Assembly: GCA_964552945.1 (NCBI GenBank) | Contig: CAZKIP010000007.1 | Coordinates: forward strand, 4,059 to 68,058 | From: CAZEAB01 sp964552945 | GTDB lineage: Archaea > Nanobdellota > Nanobdellia > Woesearchaeales > GW2011-AR9 | Direction of reading: 5' to 3' | DNA length: 64,000 bases | Shown here: positions 17,431 through 25,662 of the stretch, piece after piece | How positions within the stretch are numbered: position 1 is the first letter of the stretch | Layout: each line of letters opens with the position of its first letter | The notes under the pieces: generated by a model | What the model saw: the letters and a program-made list of their open reading frames with translations, nothing else | The model's database searches: none | What the model was told of the DNA's origin: nothing | Translations under genes and position numbers: made by a program

Positions 17431-18729
17431 ATGAAAATTGGAATTATTGGCGGATCTGGATTATACAAAATTGATGAATTAGAAAATTCTAAAGACATAG
17501 AAGTTAATACCAAATATGGTACACCTTCTTCACTTTTAAAAGTTGGAACAATTAAAGGAATAGAAGTAGCGTTCATTGCTAGACATGGAAGAGAACATAC
17601 AATTCCTCCATCTAAAGTTAACAATAGGGCCAATATACAAGCTCTAAAAGATTTTGGTTGCACCCATATCTTGGCTACAACCGCTTGTGGAAGTTTGAAA
17701 AAAGAAATTGGAAGAGGCCATTTAGTTATCCTAGACCAATTCATCGATTTTACTCGACATAGAAACATTACTTTTTACGATGAATTCAAACCAGGAGAAC
17801 ACGGGCACACACCCATGGCAACACCTTTCGCAGAAGAATTAAGAGAACTATTAATTCAAAGTTGTGAAGAACTAAATTTAGAATTTCATAAAAAAGGAAC
17901 AGTAGTTACAATTGAAGGTCCTCGTTTCTCCACAAAGGCTGAAAGTAAAATGTTTGGTTTATGGGGTGCAGATGTGATAAACATGTCCATTGCTCCTGAG
18001 ACAGCTCTCGCTAACGAATTAAAAATACCTTATGCAGCTGTAGCCATGAGCACCGATTACGATTGTTTGTTTGACGACGTTCCTCCAGTAACTCATGAAG
18101 AAGTTATGAAAGTTTTCAGTGAAAATGTGAGTAAGGTAATTAATTTGCTTGTAAAAACTATTCCTAAAATTTCTTTGGAAACTATTGAGGAAAATGAAGA
18201 GGAGTATTACGATTTGAAAAGTTCCATCAGAACAATTCCTAACTGGCCCAAGGAAGGAGTAATGTTTAGAGATATTACAACCTTGATAAGTAACCCAGAA
18301 GCTTTCAGTTATTCCATCAAAAAATTAAAAGAACAATATCAAAATAAAAACATTACAAAAATTGCGGGGATTGAATCGAGAGGATTTATTTTCGGCGCTC
18401 CCTTAGCTAAGGAAATGGGCATCCCTTTTATTCTAATTAGAAAGAAAGGAAAACTTCCTTCTGAAACTGTTTCTCAAGAATATGAATTAGAGTATGGAAC
18501 TGATGTAATAGAATTACATAAGGACGCAGTTTCTCCTGCAGATAACGTTTTAATTGTAGATGATTTATTGGCAACCGGAGGAACTATGAAAGCTGCTTGT
18601 CAACTTGTGGAGAAATTGCAAGGAAAAGTTGCAGGGTTATCTGTTGTCATAGATCTTCCAGATTTGAAAGGCAAAGAAAAATTAGCCAATTATGAGATAT
18701 TTAGTTTAGTAGAATTTGCAGGAGAATGA
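17431..18729 (+). CDS. Fused MTA phosphorylase - adenine phosphoribosyltransferase
   Basis: 432 residues with two full enzymes. Residues 1-250 are an MTAP/PNP-family phosphorylase: IGIIGGSGLY, FIARHGREHTIPPSKVNNRAN, TTACGSL, IEGPRFSTKAESKMF, NMSIAPETALANE. Residues ~262-432 are APRT: RTIPNWPKEGVMFRDIT, GIESRGFIFGAPLA, and the PRPP loop VDDLLATGGT (376-385). The first domain turns methylthioadenosine and phosphate into adenine and methylthioribose-1-phosphate; the second joins adenine to PRPP to give AMP. A short acidic linker (ETIEENEEEYYD) joins them with no internal stop. The gene follows SAH hydrolase by 10 bp with a GAGG ribosome site, forming a SAM by-product salvage operon. Confidence 0.93.
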   Translation: MKIGIIGGSGLYKIDELENSKDIEVNTKYGTPSSLLKVGTIKGIEVAFIARHGREHTIPPSKVNNRANIQALKDFGCTHILATTACGSLKKEIGRGHLVILDQFIDFTRHRNITFYDEFKPGEHGHTPMATPFAEELRELLIQSCEELNLEFHKKGTVVTIEGPRFSTKAESKMFGLWGADVINMSIAPETALANELKIPYAAVAMSTDYDCLFDDVPPVTHEEVMKVFSENVSKVINLLVKTIPKISLETIEENEEEYYDLKSSIRTIPNWPKEGVMFRDITTLISNPEAFSYSIKKLKEQYQNKNITKIAGIESRGFIFGAPLAKEMGIPFILIRKKGKLPSETVSQEYELEYGTDVIELHKDAVSPADNVLIVDDLLATGGTMKAACQLVEKLQGKVAGLSVVIDLPDLKGKEKLANYEIFSLVEFAGE

Positions 18730-18777
18730 TAACAATTTTTTCTTAAATTTTATTAACTCTAAGAGTTTAACTAAACC

Positions 18778-19335
18778 ATGATAACAGAAGTGTATGCAGG
18801 TACTAGAAAAGAATGGAGAGGGTGGCTTAGGAAAAATCATAAAAAAGAATCTAAGGTTTATCTTATAAAATATAAAAAACATACTGGAAAACCTTCTTTA
18901 AACAACAAAGAAGCTATGGCGGAAGCTATTTCTTTTGGATGGATTGATACAACCATTAAGCGCTTAGATAATGAACGTTATAGACAATGTTTTGTTAAAA
19001 GAAAAAAAAGTAGTAAGTGGAGTAACAATACTCTTCGTTATGCAAGAGAACAAATTGCAAAAAAAAGAATGTCAAAGTTTGGTATGGAGATGTATGAACT
19101 TGGAAAATCTAAACCAACTATAGATCATAATCTTCCTAAGAATCCAGAGATACCTTCTGAATTGCTTAAAGAATTGAAAAGAGAAAAAGCATTGGATAAT
19201 TTTAATAAACTTGCTCCATCTTACAGAAGATTATACATTTATCAAGTTATTAAAGCTAAGAAACCTGAAACAATAAAAAAATGGATTACGTTGGTAGTAA
19301 ATAAAGTTAAAGAAAATAAAAAACCGCACGAATAA
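18778..19335 (+). CDS. YdeI/OmdA-family protein
   Basis: 185 residues. The start pattern (EWRGWLRKNHKKESKVYLIKY), EAMAEAISFGWIDTTIKRLD and the conserved FVKRKKSSKWSNNTLRYA match the YdeI/OmpD-associated (OmdA, PF13376) family, named for a bacteriocin-resistance link in enterobacteria but with no settled molecular function. The C-terminal helical part (LDNFNKLAPSYRRLYIYQV) is the conserved OmdA-type segment. It is mostly a bacterial family, so transfer is plausible. It lies 48 bp after the MTAP-APRT gene and meets the HIT gene tail to tail. Confidence 0.8.
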   Translation: MITEVYAGTRKEWRGWLRKNHKKESKVYLIKYKKHTGKPSLNNKEAMAEAISFGWIDTTIKRLDNERYRQCFVKRKKSSKWSNNTLRYAREQIAKKRMSKFGMEMYELGKSKPTIDHNLPKNPEIPSELLKELKREKALDNFNKLAPSYRRLYIYQVIKAKKPETIKKWITLVVNKVKENKKPHE

Positions 19336-19340
19336 AAAAG

Positions 19341-20375
19341 TTATTTACTAACTTTCTCAATAGCTTTCCTAATCTCTTCCTCGGCAGTGAGAGGTTTCTT
19401 CTTACCAACTTCCATCTTTGGAGCAACAACAACAGGAGAAGTAGTTTCTTTCTTTTCTTTATGAGAAATTTTCCATGTTTTATCTTTTATTTTTCCAATA
19501 ACAGAATCTAAATCGTAACTTGGAGGCTCTGGTTTCCACAATAAAGTTTCATTCAATCCATCTTCTTGAGATCTGGGTAAAACATGAATTGACAAAGTCC
19601 CATCTGGGTTATCATCAGATTTCCCTGACTTAAGAATAATGTTAGTTCCTTGAACTCCCAATCCTTCAAAAACAGCTGTAGCAGCAAATGAAGCTACAAA
19701 AAAAAGATGGCTGGCACTTTCTACAGAAAGTTTGTCAACATTTTCTTCTTCTTTGGAATATATTTCCATGTGACCTTTGACAACACCTTTCTCTGGAAGA
19801 ATGCAAAGAGCTTTTTCATCTTCATAGATTACTTTACCTTTTTTATCAGATAAAAAATCTGGTCTCTCTCCCTTACCTTGATGCCAAGAAGCGGGATTTC
19901 TTCCGAAATGATTATTCATCATTATTGGCATATTGTTTGCCAACATATTTTGTTGTTCAGTTGTTAAGGATTCCTTTCTTTTATTTAACCAGAAATTGAA
20001 AAAACCATCTCCCTTCTCTCTAGGGAAAAAGTGAATTAAAAAGTGAGGTGATTGTTGTCCAGCAACTCCGCCATTGGCAACAAAAACGTTTATTCCTGTC
20101 GAAACCATCCCATCTTTTATTGCTTTTGAAAGACCTGGAATCATTCCAAAATAATGTTTAAATTCATCTGCAGGAATGTAAGGCATGATTGGATAATGTT
20201 CTTTAAGCATTACAATTGTATGTCCCTTTATAGCGGGATAGATGTCAAGAACTGCTAGAACTTTATCATCTTCAAAAACTTTTTTTCCTTCCATCTCTCC
20301 GGAGATGATTTTACAAAAGATACATTGCTTCTTTTGTTCAGCTAGTTGGGCTTTTATCTCTGGTGTTAGTTGCAT
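19341..20375 (-). CDS. Tandem HIT-domain protein with degenerate histidine triads
   Basis: 344 residues with two HIT-like halves and a charged C-terminal tail. The first half (about 10-120) has CIFCKIISGEMEGKKVFED, DIYPAIKGHTIVM and, at the triad, QSPHFLIHFFPR: the middle His, the nucleophile in HIT hydrolases and transferases, is Leu. The second half (about 175-275) has VIYEDEKALCILP, GVVKGHMEIY and GTLSIHVLPR, where only the last His remains. Normal HIT enzymes cleave or transfer nucleoside monophosphates, so this protein may bind nucleotides without catalysis. A Lys-rich tail ends EEEIRKAIEKVSK. Confidence 0.85.
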   Translation of the reverse strand: MQLTPEIKAQLAEQKKQCIFCKIISGEMEGKKVFEDDKVLAVLDIYPAIKGHTIVMLKEHYPIMPYIPADEFKHYFGMIPGLSKAIKDGMVSTGINVFVANGGVAGQQSPHFLIHFFPREKGDGFFNFWLNKRKESLTTEQQNMLANNMPIMMNNHFGRNPASWHQGKGERPDFLSDKKGKVIYEDEKALCILPEKGVVKGHMEIYSKEEENVDKLSVESASHLFFVASFAATAVFEGLGVQGTNIILKSGKSDDNPDGTLSIHVLPRSQEDGLNETLLWKPEPPSYDLDSVIGKIKDKTWKISHKEKKETTSPVVVAPKMEVGKKKPLTAEEEIRKAIEKVSK

Positions 20376-20397
20376 ATTGGAGTTGAAAGTGTAATTA

Positions 20398-20494
20398 TTT
20401 AAAAATCCTCCCTTTGATTTTTTTGAGGGGCGAGTTATTTATAGTTTTTAGGGGTCTTTTGTTTATACATTCAAAAAACGGAGGATTTTTTAAA
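20398..20494. repeat. Inverted repeat around the HIT-gene promoter
   Basis: TTTAAAAATCCTCC (20398-20411) and GGAGGATTTTTTAAA (20480-20494) are complementary over 11 straight bases, plus AAA past one extra T, with a 68-bp spacer. The spacer holds a TATA-like box for the HIT gene (ATTTATAG near 20436-20443). It may be a paired leader, an operator pair or a terminator for the gene ending at 20514; the sequence does not decide. Confidence 0.35.
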
Positions 20495-20513
20495 ATATTT
20501 AAAATGGCTTAGC

Positions 20514-20744
20514 TTACTTCAATGGAACCTCTCTTTCAACAATAACTAAACTTTCTAAATTAACAAAGCCTCCATCACCACAGTTAAACTTCCTTTTTAA
20601 TCCTACTGCTTCTTCTTTAGCTTTTACATCGTTGGGACTTTGAAACTTTTCAATAGCTATTGAATAGTGGCTCCCTCCAAGTATATCTCCATACCTACCT
20701 TTATCTTGGTTACAAATAAGATACGTTGCCATGTAATCTGCCAT
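20514..20744 (-). CDS. Small hypothetical protein (76 aa)
   Basis: No family recognised. It has two Cys, a Gly-rich YGDILGGSHYSIAIEKF segment and a strand-like end (LESLVIVEREVPLK). It is a plausible gene because it fills a gap between same-strand genes, with an A/T-rich TATA-like region about 25 bp before the ATG. Function unknown. Confidence 0.45.
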   Translation of the reverse strand: MADYMATYLICNQDKGRYGDILGGSHYSIAIEKFQSPNDVKAKEEAVGLKRKFNCGDGGFVNLESLVIVEREVPLK

Positions 20745-20959
20745 ATTTCATTTAGAAGCATAAATTTAATATGTCTTTCTTTTTTTTAATATATACTTTC
20801 AAAACTATTTACTATTACAAAACTTAGTTTTTTCCAATAATTTTATTCTATATTAAAATTAAAAGATACAATGAAAAGTTCTTAAATGCTTGTTTCTTAG
20901 GATCACAAATAACCCTCGGTTTATTCCCCTCTTTCCAAAATTGAACAATCCTCCCCCAC

Positions 20960-21388
20960 TCACTTCTTATTCAAGAAAGGGAAATAGCCTCCAACAAAAC
21001 TAGCCATAACAAGTTGATAAAATTGGTTAATCTTTTTAGAATTCTGCTTATTATACATTACAACATCATCACCTGTCTGGAACCAAGCAAAATCCTTCCT
21101 CCCTATTCCATCTAATCCAGAATCTCTAAAATAAGCGGAAGGTTGTTTCCCCGGCCGTCTAATTGAAACTTTCAAAATTTTTCCACTAACTTGTAAATCG
21201 TAATCCCAAGCAGGAATTCTTTTCTTAATCCTTTCATCATCAGATCTCGGTTTGTAAACCAACCTCCCTTCTTTACCATCTCGCTTAACTATTTTTACTG
21301 CCTCTCCAACATAATCTCTAGGACTGGCAAAAGAAGGAGTGGATAATAGAAGACCACATAATGTAGTTGCAATAGCAGTTCTAAACAT
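20960..21388 (-). CDS. Small secreted hypothetical protein (142 aa)
   Basis: A clear signal peptide (MFRTAIATTLCGLLLSTPSF, then A-S cleavage) is followed by a basic domain of about 120 residues (KIVKRDGKEGRLVYKPRSDD; a YDLQVSGKILKVSIRRPGK strand pair; WFQTGDDVVMYN). No family recognised. A TATA-like TTTTTAAGTATGG about 25 bp before the ATG supports the start. The 215 bp between this gene and the one starting at 20744 hold no ORF or clear motif. Confidence 0.6.
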   Translation of the reverse strand: MFRTAIATTLCGLLLSTPSFASPRDYVGEAVKIVKRDGKEGRLVYKPRSDDERIKKRIPAWDYDLQVSGKILKVSIRRPGKQPSAYFRDSGLDGIGRKDFAWFQTGDDVVMYNKQNSKKINQFYQLVMASFVGGYFPFLNKK

Positions 21389-21420
21389 TTAATCTTAAAA
21401 AATAACCATACTTAAAAATC

Positions 21421-22014
21421 CTACTTCCTTTTTCTAGCCAATAATTTACTCAAAGCTTTCTCAAGTTCTACCATCTCCTTAGAACTAAAATCAACCCCAC
21501 CAGTCTCAGCAATAAACCCAGCTTTCTCCCTAGCAAAATCTGCTTCAACTTTCAAAGAGATCCTTCTTGAATCATAAGATCTGCCCAAACCTTTTCCAGC
21601 AATTTTTGCATCAAAATAAGGAGTTCTCACCAATAGAGAATGTAATCCTTCCACATCTGTAGTAGCTAAATATTCGGTTAAAGAATCATTAAAAGGAAAA
21701 ACATCAACTCCATTTACTAAATCAAAGGCTCTAACCTCGGTTCTAGGATTAGAATTTGGTGAAACAACATCATAAAATAATCTGGCAGATGCATTCAAAA
21801 AATCCCTTACTCCTAATCCAGCATCCCAAATAAGTTTGTAAGCACCCATAGAAACATTTCCCATGCCAACAAACCTCTCACCATTTACTTTAAGAAAAAA
21901 TCTTCCTTGGTTGGTTAAAACTAAATCGTAAGGATCTGAAGAACCTAAATCGTACTCAAAAATAGGGGAGCTACTAGAATCTTCATATATTCTTTGACAT
22001 ATCTTATTAGCCAT
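21421..22014 (-). CDS. Hypothetical protein (197 aa)
   Basis: No family recognised. It starts MANKICQRIYEDSSSSPIFE, contains repeated hydrophobic/Gly segments (VGMGNVSMGAYKLIWDAGLG) and ends in a charged helix (VELEKALSKLLARKRK). No signal peptide or membrane helix. The TATA box TTTTTTTTATAAGG (22035-22046) is about 26 bp before the ATG, a leaderless arrangement. It lies between the TFB gene and a secreted protein on the same strand. Confidence 0.55.
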   Translation of the reverse strand: MANKICQRIYEDSSSSPIFEYDLGSSDPYDLVLTNQGRFFLKVNGERFVGMGNVSMGAYKLIWDAGLGVRDFLNASARLFYDVVSPNSNPRTEVRAFDLVNGVDVFPFNDSLTEYLATTDVEGLHSLLVRTPYFDAKIAGKGLGRSYDSRRISLKVEADFAREKAGFIAETGGVDFSSKEMVELEKALSKLLARKRK

Positions 22015-22052
22015 AATCTAAGAACACCTAACGCCTTATAAAAAAAATAAAA

Positions 22053-22976
22053 TTATTTTTTCTTACTTTTTTCAACTTGTTTAGTAAGCTTTAACTTTTT
22101 GATTAGCTCTTTGTATCTATTCCTAATAGTTACTTCGGTAACTCCTGCCACATCGGCAACTTCTCTTTGAGTTCTTTTTTCACCATGGATTAATGAAGCC
22201 ACATAAAGTGCAGCTGCAGCAATACCTGTTGGACCCCTTCCTGAAGTTAATTCAATGTCTCGGGCCATTTCAAGTATTTCTACAGATTTAGATTGAGTTT
22301 CAGCAGATAATTTCAAAGCTGAGGCAAATCTAGGGATATAATCTGCTGGATTTGAAGGTTTTATACTAATTCCAAGTTCTCTGGTAACAAATCTATAAGT
22401 TCTACCAATTTCCTTTTTCTCAATTCCAGAAGCTTCACCCATTTCATCTAAAGTTCGAGGGATTTCGTGTCTTCTACAAGCAGCATATAAAGCTCCTGCA
22501 ATAACTGATTCCATTGAACGACCTCTAACTAAACCCTTCTGAACTGCTAAACGATATATTCGAGCTGCTTCTTCTTCAACTGATCTTGGCAATCTTAAAA
22601 ATGAGCTAACTCTCTTTAATTCTGCTAAAGCTACCTTTAAATTTCTCTCAATAGCTGTGCTAATTCTAATATTCCATTTTCTTAATCGAAAGAACTTATC
22701 TCTTTCCCTATCAGAACCAACTTTATAGATATCGGCAGTGGTTCCTACTTCAGTGCCTAAACCCTTATCAAAGGACGTATGGGAAGATGGTGCCCCAGTT
22801 CTTCTCCTATCTGCTCCTTTATCATCTTCAAAACTTCGCCATTCTTGCGAGAAATCAACCATTCTATCTTCAATTACTAAACCGCAAGTTCTACAAATAG
22901 TCTCGCCTTTCTCGACATTTCTAAAAATGTCTTTACTTCCACATTCAGTACATTCTTTTAAGGTTTTTCGTAACAT
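22053..22976 (-). CDS. tfb: Transcription initiation factor TFB
   Basis: 307 residues. TFB binds the TBP-TATA complex and recruits RNA polymerase. The N-terminal zinc ribbon has Cys 9, 12, 28 and 31 (CTECGSKDIF...CRTCG), followed by the B-reader region (DFSQEWRSFEDDKGADRRRTG) and two cyclin-like repeats (about 115-205 and 210-300, with GALYAACRRHEIPRTLDE and AAALYVASLIHGEKRTQRE). I place the start at the ATG at 22976, with a GGAG site 7-8 nt upstream and a TATA box near 23011-23022; a longer reading would use TTG at 23003. The factor itself explains the strong TATA boxes in the window. Confidence 0.95.
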   Translation of the reverse strand: MLRKTLKECTECGSKDIFRNVEKGETICRTCGLVIEDRMVDFSQEWRSFEDDKGADRRRTGAPSSHTSFDKGLGTEVGTTADIYKVGSDRERDKFFRLRKWNIRISTAIERNLKVALAELKRVSSFLRLPRSVEEEAARIYRLAVQKGLVRGRSMESVIAGALYAACRRHEIPRTLDEMGEASGIEKKEIGRTYRFVTRELGISIKPSNPADYIPRFASALKLSAETQSKSVEILEMARDIELTSGRGPTGIAAAALYVASLIHGEKRTQREVADVAGVTEVTIRNRYKELIKKLKLTKQVEKSKKK

Positions 22977-23100
22977 CTTTATTTCTCCAGAATCCACCAC
23001 CAAATAGTTAAATTTATATATAATTTGCGGAGAGGGTTTATAAACCTTTCGCTTTTTTTGATATAGAAAGCTTTATAAATCATAAAAATGTTCTCAAAGT

Positions 23101-23253
23101 ATGAATAAAAGAGGTCAATTAGGTTGGATTGAATTTAAATATTTTCTAGCCGGTTTGGTTATTGGAATAATTTTACTACTTGTAGTAATATATCTAAGCA
23201 ATCAAGGAGTAATTCCTTTCAAGATACCTTTAATCTGTCCGCTCGCTAAATAA
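23101..23253 (+). CDS. 50-residue pilin-like membrane peptide
   Basis: A short gene: MNKRGQLGWIEFKYFLAGLV, then one hydrophobic segment (about residues 15-32) and a short tail ending PLICPLAK. The KRGQ start followed by a hydrophobic helix resembles archaeal class III signal peptides, as in the 661-aa protein at 9944 (GKGQVTVF). A TATA box (GCTTTATAAATC, about 23068-23079) is centred 27 bp before the ATG, so it is a leaderless gene divergent from TFB. It may be a minor pilin-like subunit or a membrane peptide; function unknown. Confidence 0.6.
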   Translation: MNKRGQLGWIEFKYFLAGLVIGIILLLVVIYLSNQGVIPFKIPLICPLAK

Positions 23254-23293
23254 TAATTTGTTTGTTTTTTCTTTATTAATTTTTAACACTACT

Positions 23294-23307
23294 TATTCTG
23301 CAGAATA
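23294..23307. promoter_or_regulatory. 14-bp palindrome upstream of the gene at 23368
   Basis: TATTCTGCAGAATA is a perfect 14-bp palindrome. It lies about 16 bp upstream of a TATA-like ACTATTTAAACTTG (23323-23336) that serves the gene starting at 23368. A dimeric regulator could bind here as an activator; no binding protein is identified. A related imperfect sequence (TTCTACTGCAGAA) occurs near 59110-59122. Confidence 0.35.
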
Positions 23308-23367
23308 GAAAAAGTTAATAAGAACTATTTAAACTTGTTAAGAACAAAATATTAAAGAGGTAACAGG

Positions 23368-23928
23368 ATGGATGTAGAAAAAATTCAAAAGATTAACAAA
23401 CTTGCTCTTGATTTGGAAAGACAAGGCCTAGTTTCAAATAGAGACGAGGCAATTGCCCAAGCAGAAAAAGTATTTAGTAGCGAAAATTCTGAAGCTTACA
23501 ACTCAATTAAAGATAATGTTGATAATGATAGATTTAATCCACAAATAACACCAAAAGATAACGAAAAACCCTTATCAGAAGATAAAATCAAAACAATTCT
23601 TGAACAAAATTCTAGCTTTTTGGTAAGAAAGATCAAAGAGTTTCAAGAGAAAATAGAAATGATGGAAAATGAAGTAGGTGTTTTAAAGGACAAGATTGCT
23701 CAACAAAAAATTCCTACAATAGGTGAGCTCATGGCTCAAAGTAAAAGTTCAACCGAAAGCGTTGCTTCAGCTTCTCAAGAACCACAAGTGAATGAAGCAC
23801 CCGCTCAACCACAAGCACCAACTAAGGAAGAAATAAACAAAGATGTTCCAAAAAATCATCCTCGATCTGGAACCTACAAAGATGATGATGTTTCCATAGA
23901 AAAATTTTTCTACATGGGTAGCAAATAA
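23368..23928 (+). CDS. Cytosolic coiled-coil hypothetical protein (186 aa)
   Basis: No family recognised. Residues 1-55 are helical and acidic (MDVEKIQKINKLALDLERQG), a coiled coil follows at about 80-118 (VRKIKEFQEKIEMMENEVGV), then a disordered Ala/Gln/Pro/Ser-rich linker (about 125-160) and a short conserved-looking tail (VSIEKFFYMGSK). A GAGGTAAC ribosome site lies just before the ATG, and a palindrome and TATA box lie further upstream. The tail may be a peptide that docks to a partner. Confidence 0.65.
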   Translation: MDVEKIQKINKLALDLERQGLVSNRDEAIAQAEKVFSSENSEAYNSIKDNVDNDRFNPQITPKDNEKPLSEDKIKTILEQNSSFLVRKIKEFQEKIEMMENEVGVLKDKIAQQKIPTIGELMAQSKSSTESVASASQEPQVNEAPAQPQAPTKEEINKDVPKNHPRSGTYKDDDVSIEKFFYMGSK

Positions 23929-24065
23929 ATTTTATTTTTTATTTTCTTATTTTAAAAACACCTCGATTATCACCACCATTTAAAGGCGACAAATTTCGAA
24001 GGACATTTATTGAAACTTCCAAAAAGTTTATAAAAAAAGTAACTACTATGGAATAAAAACTTCAA

Positions 24066-24080
24066 AGGTGAGTTAAAATT
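24066..24080 (+). promoter_or_regulatory. Ribosome binding site and probable ATT start codon
   Basis: AGGTGAG (24066-24072) is a good Shine-Dalgarno match and is followed by five bases and then ATT AAA ATA GAA at 24078, in frame with the surface protein. No ATG, GTG or TTG lies at proper spacing, and the first GTG (24114) would remove the charged start of the signal peptide. A TATA box (AGTTTATAAAAAAAG, about 24025-24038) sits further upstream. Confidence 0.55.
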
Positions 24081-25580
24081 AAAATAGAAAAATATCTGTG
24101 TGTAATCTTATTTGTGTTAATTTTAGTTGGCAGTGCAACAGCTGCATTAGAGACTTCTGATGAAGTAATTCTCAATGCAGATTATTCTAGATTCACAGAT
24201 GAGGATCAAAAAACTATTGCCGTTGAAGGAACTCTCTCTATTAATAATACAGGAGATGTAGATGAAAAAATTAAACTTTCTGTGTCAAACCTTCCTTCTG
24301 ATTACAATTCTTCAGATACTTCTGAAACAACAATTGAAGCAAAAAGTACAAAAGAAGTTAAGTTCACAGTAAATATTCCTCATGAAGAAGGCCCTGATAA
24401 AAAAGAAATTGGAGTTTTAAAAATTCTTAATTCAGCTGGAAGTGAAATAAAATCTCTTAAACTTTTCCAAATATCAAAACAAATGCTTGAACTTGATGAA
24501 TTAGAAGTAAAATATACTGCTAAAGATGATGATAGTGAAACTGATGAATTTGGAAATGATAAGGACGAATACTCTTTAGATAAAGATGTTAAGCCAGGAA
24601 CTAAAATTGAACTCCATTTTTCTCTAGAAAACCTTTTTGATGGAAGTTATGATGATGACGGAGAGTTAGAAGACGTAACTATAGAAATTGAATCTGATGA
24701 TAATGACCTTTTCTCAGAAGAATTTGAAGAGATTTATGAAATAGATAACATAGATGCTGATCGTAAAGAAACTTTTTCCGTTGATTTTATTGTTAACGAA
24801 GAAGCAGATGAAGACAATTTTGAACTTGATATAACCATTAAAGCTGAAGATGGACAAAAGATTGATTATAAGATTAAAAAGAAATTAAACATTGAATTAG
24901 GAAGAGAATCAGATGATGTTAAATTAACAAAGTTTGAAATTAAACCAGAGAAGATTACTATATGTGATTCGGAATATACTTTTGATGTGGAAATAAAAAA
25001 TCTTGGAACAAGTTCACAAAGATATGCTGGAATTAGCATTTACAATAAAGATTTAGATATTAATGACAACTTTGCAAATATTAAATTAGATGAGTTTTCT
25101 GATAGCGATAATAGTTGGAGTAAAACCATCACTCACACAATTAGTAAAGATACTAAATCTAAATCCTATCCTTTAGATATTCGTACTTATGTTCAGAAAA
25201 GTGAAGTTATGGACATTGTTCAAAAGCAATTGGTCTTTTTGAAATGTGATAAAGAAGAGAGTAAAACAGACACTAGTGGAACCACTGATAAGAAAGATGA
25301 AGTTAAGAAAGATACTTTAAAAGGAATTACTAAAAATACTTCAGTAGATTCCAAAAAATCTGGAACAATTACTAATACTATTACTTCTAATAAAGAAGGA
25401 AGTAAAGCCAATACAGAAGCAACAAAAACTTCTGGTTCAAAAATTTCTTCAGCAGCAATTGTAAAAACTGTAGAAGACCCATATAGTAAGGCAGATATTT
25501 TTGTAGCAATTTTGTTAGTTGCGATTGCCCTTACATTAATCATTATCATTACTTTTTTGATGATTTTACTTAAGCCTTAA
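24078..25580 (+). CDS. Acidic surface protein with signal peptide and C-terminal membrane anchor
   Basis: 500 residues if begun at the ATT at 24078, giving a complete signal peptide (KIEKYLCVILFVLILVGSAT). Start at GTG 24114 is the alternative. The mature part is strongly acidic (many D/E runs around residues 140-250) with repeated CARDB/COG1361-like beta domains: PEKITICDSEYTFDVEIKNL matches the same domain type in the following 1614-aa protein. A Thr/Ser/Lys-rich linker (about 400-460) leads to a hydrophobic anchor (FVAILLVAIALTLIIIITF). It is probably an S-layer-associated glycoprotein, inferred from architecture. Neighbour 25663 follows 82 bp later. Confidence 0.75.
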   Translation: MKIEKYLCVILFVLILVGSATAALETSDEVILNADYSRFTDEDQKTIAVEGTLSINNTGDVDEKIKLSVSNLPSDYNSSDTSETTIEAKSTKEVKFTVNIPHEEGPDKKEIGVLKILNSAGSEIKSLKLFQISKQMLELDELEVKYTAKDDDSETDEFGNDKDEYSLDKDVKPGTKIELHFSLENLFDGSYDDDGELEDVTIEIESDDNDLFSEEFEEIYEIDNIDADRKETFSVDFIVNEEADEDNFELDITIKAEDGQKIDYKIKKKLNIELGRESDDVKLTKFEIKPEKITICDSEYTFDVEIKNLGTSSQRYAGISIYNKDLDINDNFANIKLDEFSDSDNSWSKTITHTISKDTKSKSYPLDIRTYVQKSEVMDIVQKQLVFLKCDKEESKTDTSGTTDKKDEVKKDTLKGITKNTSVDSKKSGTITNTITSNKEGSKANTEATKTSGSKISSAAIVKTVEDPYSKADIFVAILLVAIALTLIIIITFLMILLKP

Positions 25581-25662
25581 TTGGCTTAATAACAAAAAAA
25601 CAGGGGGTGTAGTTGTTTAGTTCAAAGTAAATTTAAGAAGCTAAATAACATGAGGTAAAAAA

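Noticed and set aside
22977..23003. TTG start at 23003 for TFB
   Set aside because: It would place the start close to the TATA box with no room for the transcript start; the ATG at 22976 has a GGAG site and gives the usual zinc-ribbon N-terminus.
24069..24114. Frameshift or 5' truncation of the surface protein gene
   Set aside because: The frame with a full signal peptide is intact back to the ATT next to a good ribosome site; no ATG in another frame would join it. A rare start codon is simpler, though a sequence error is not excluded.
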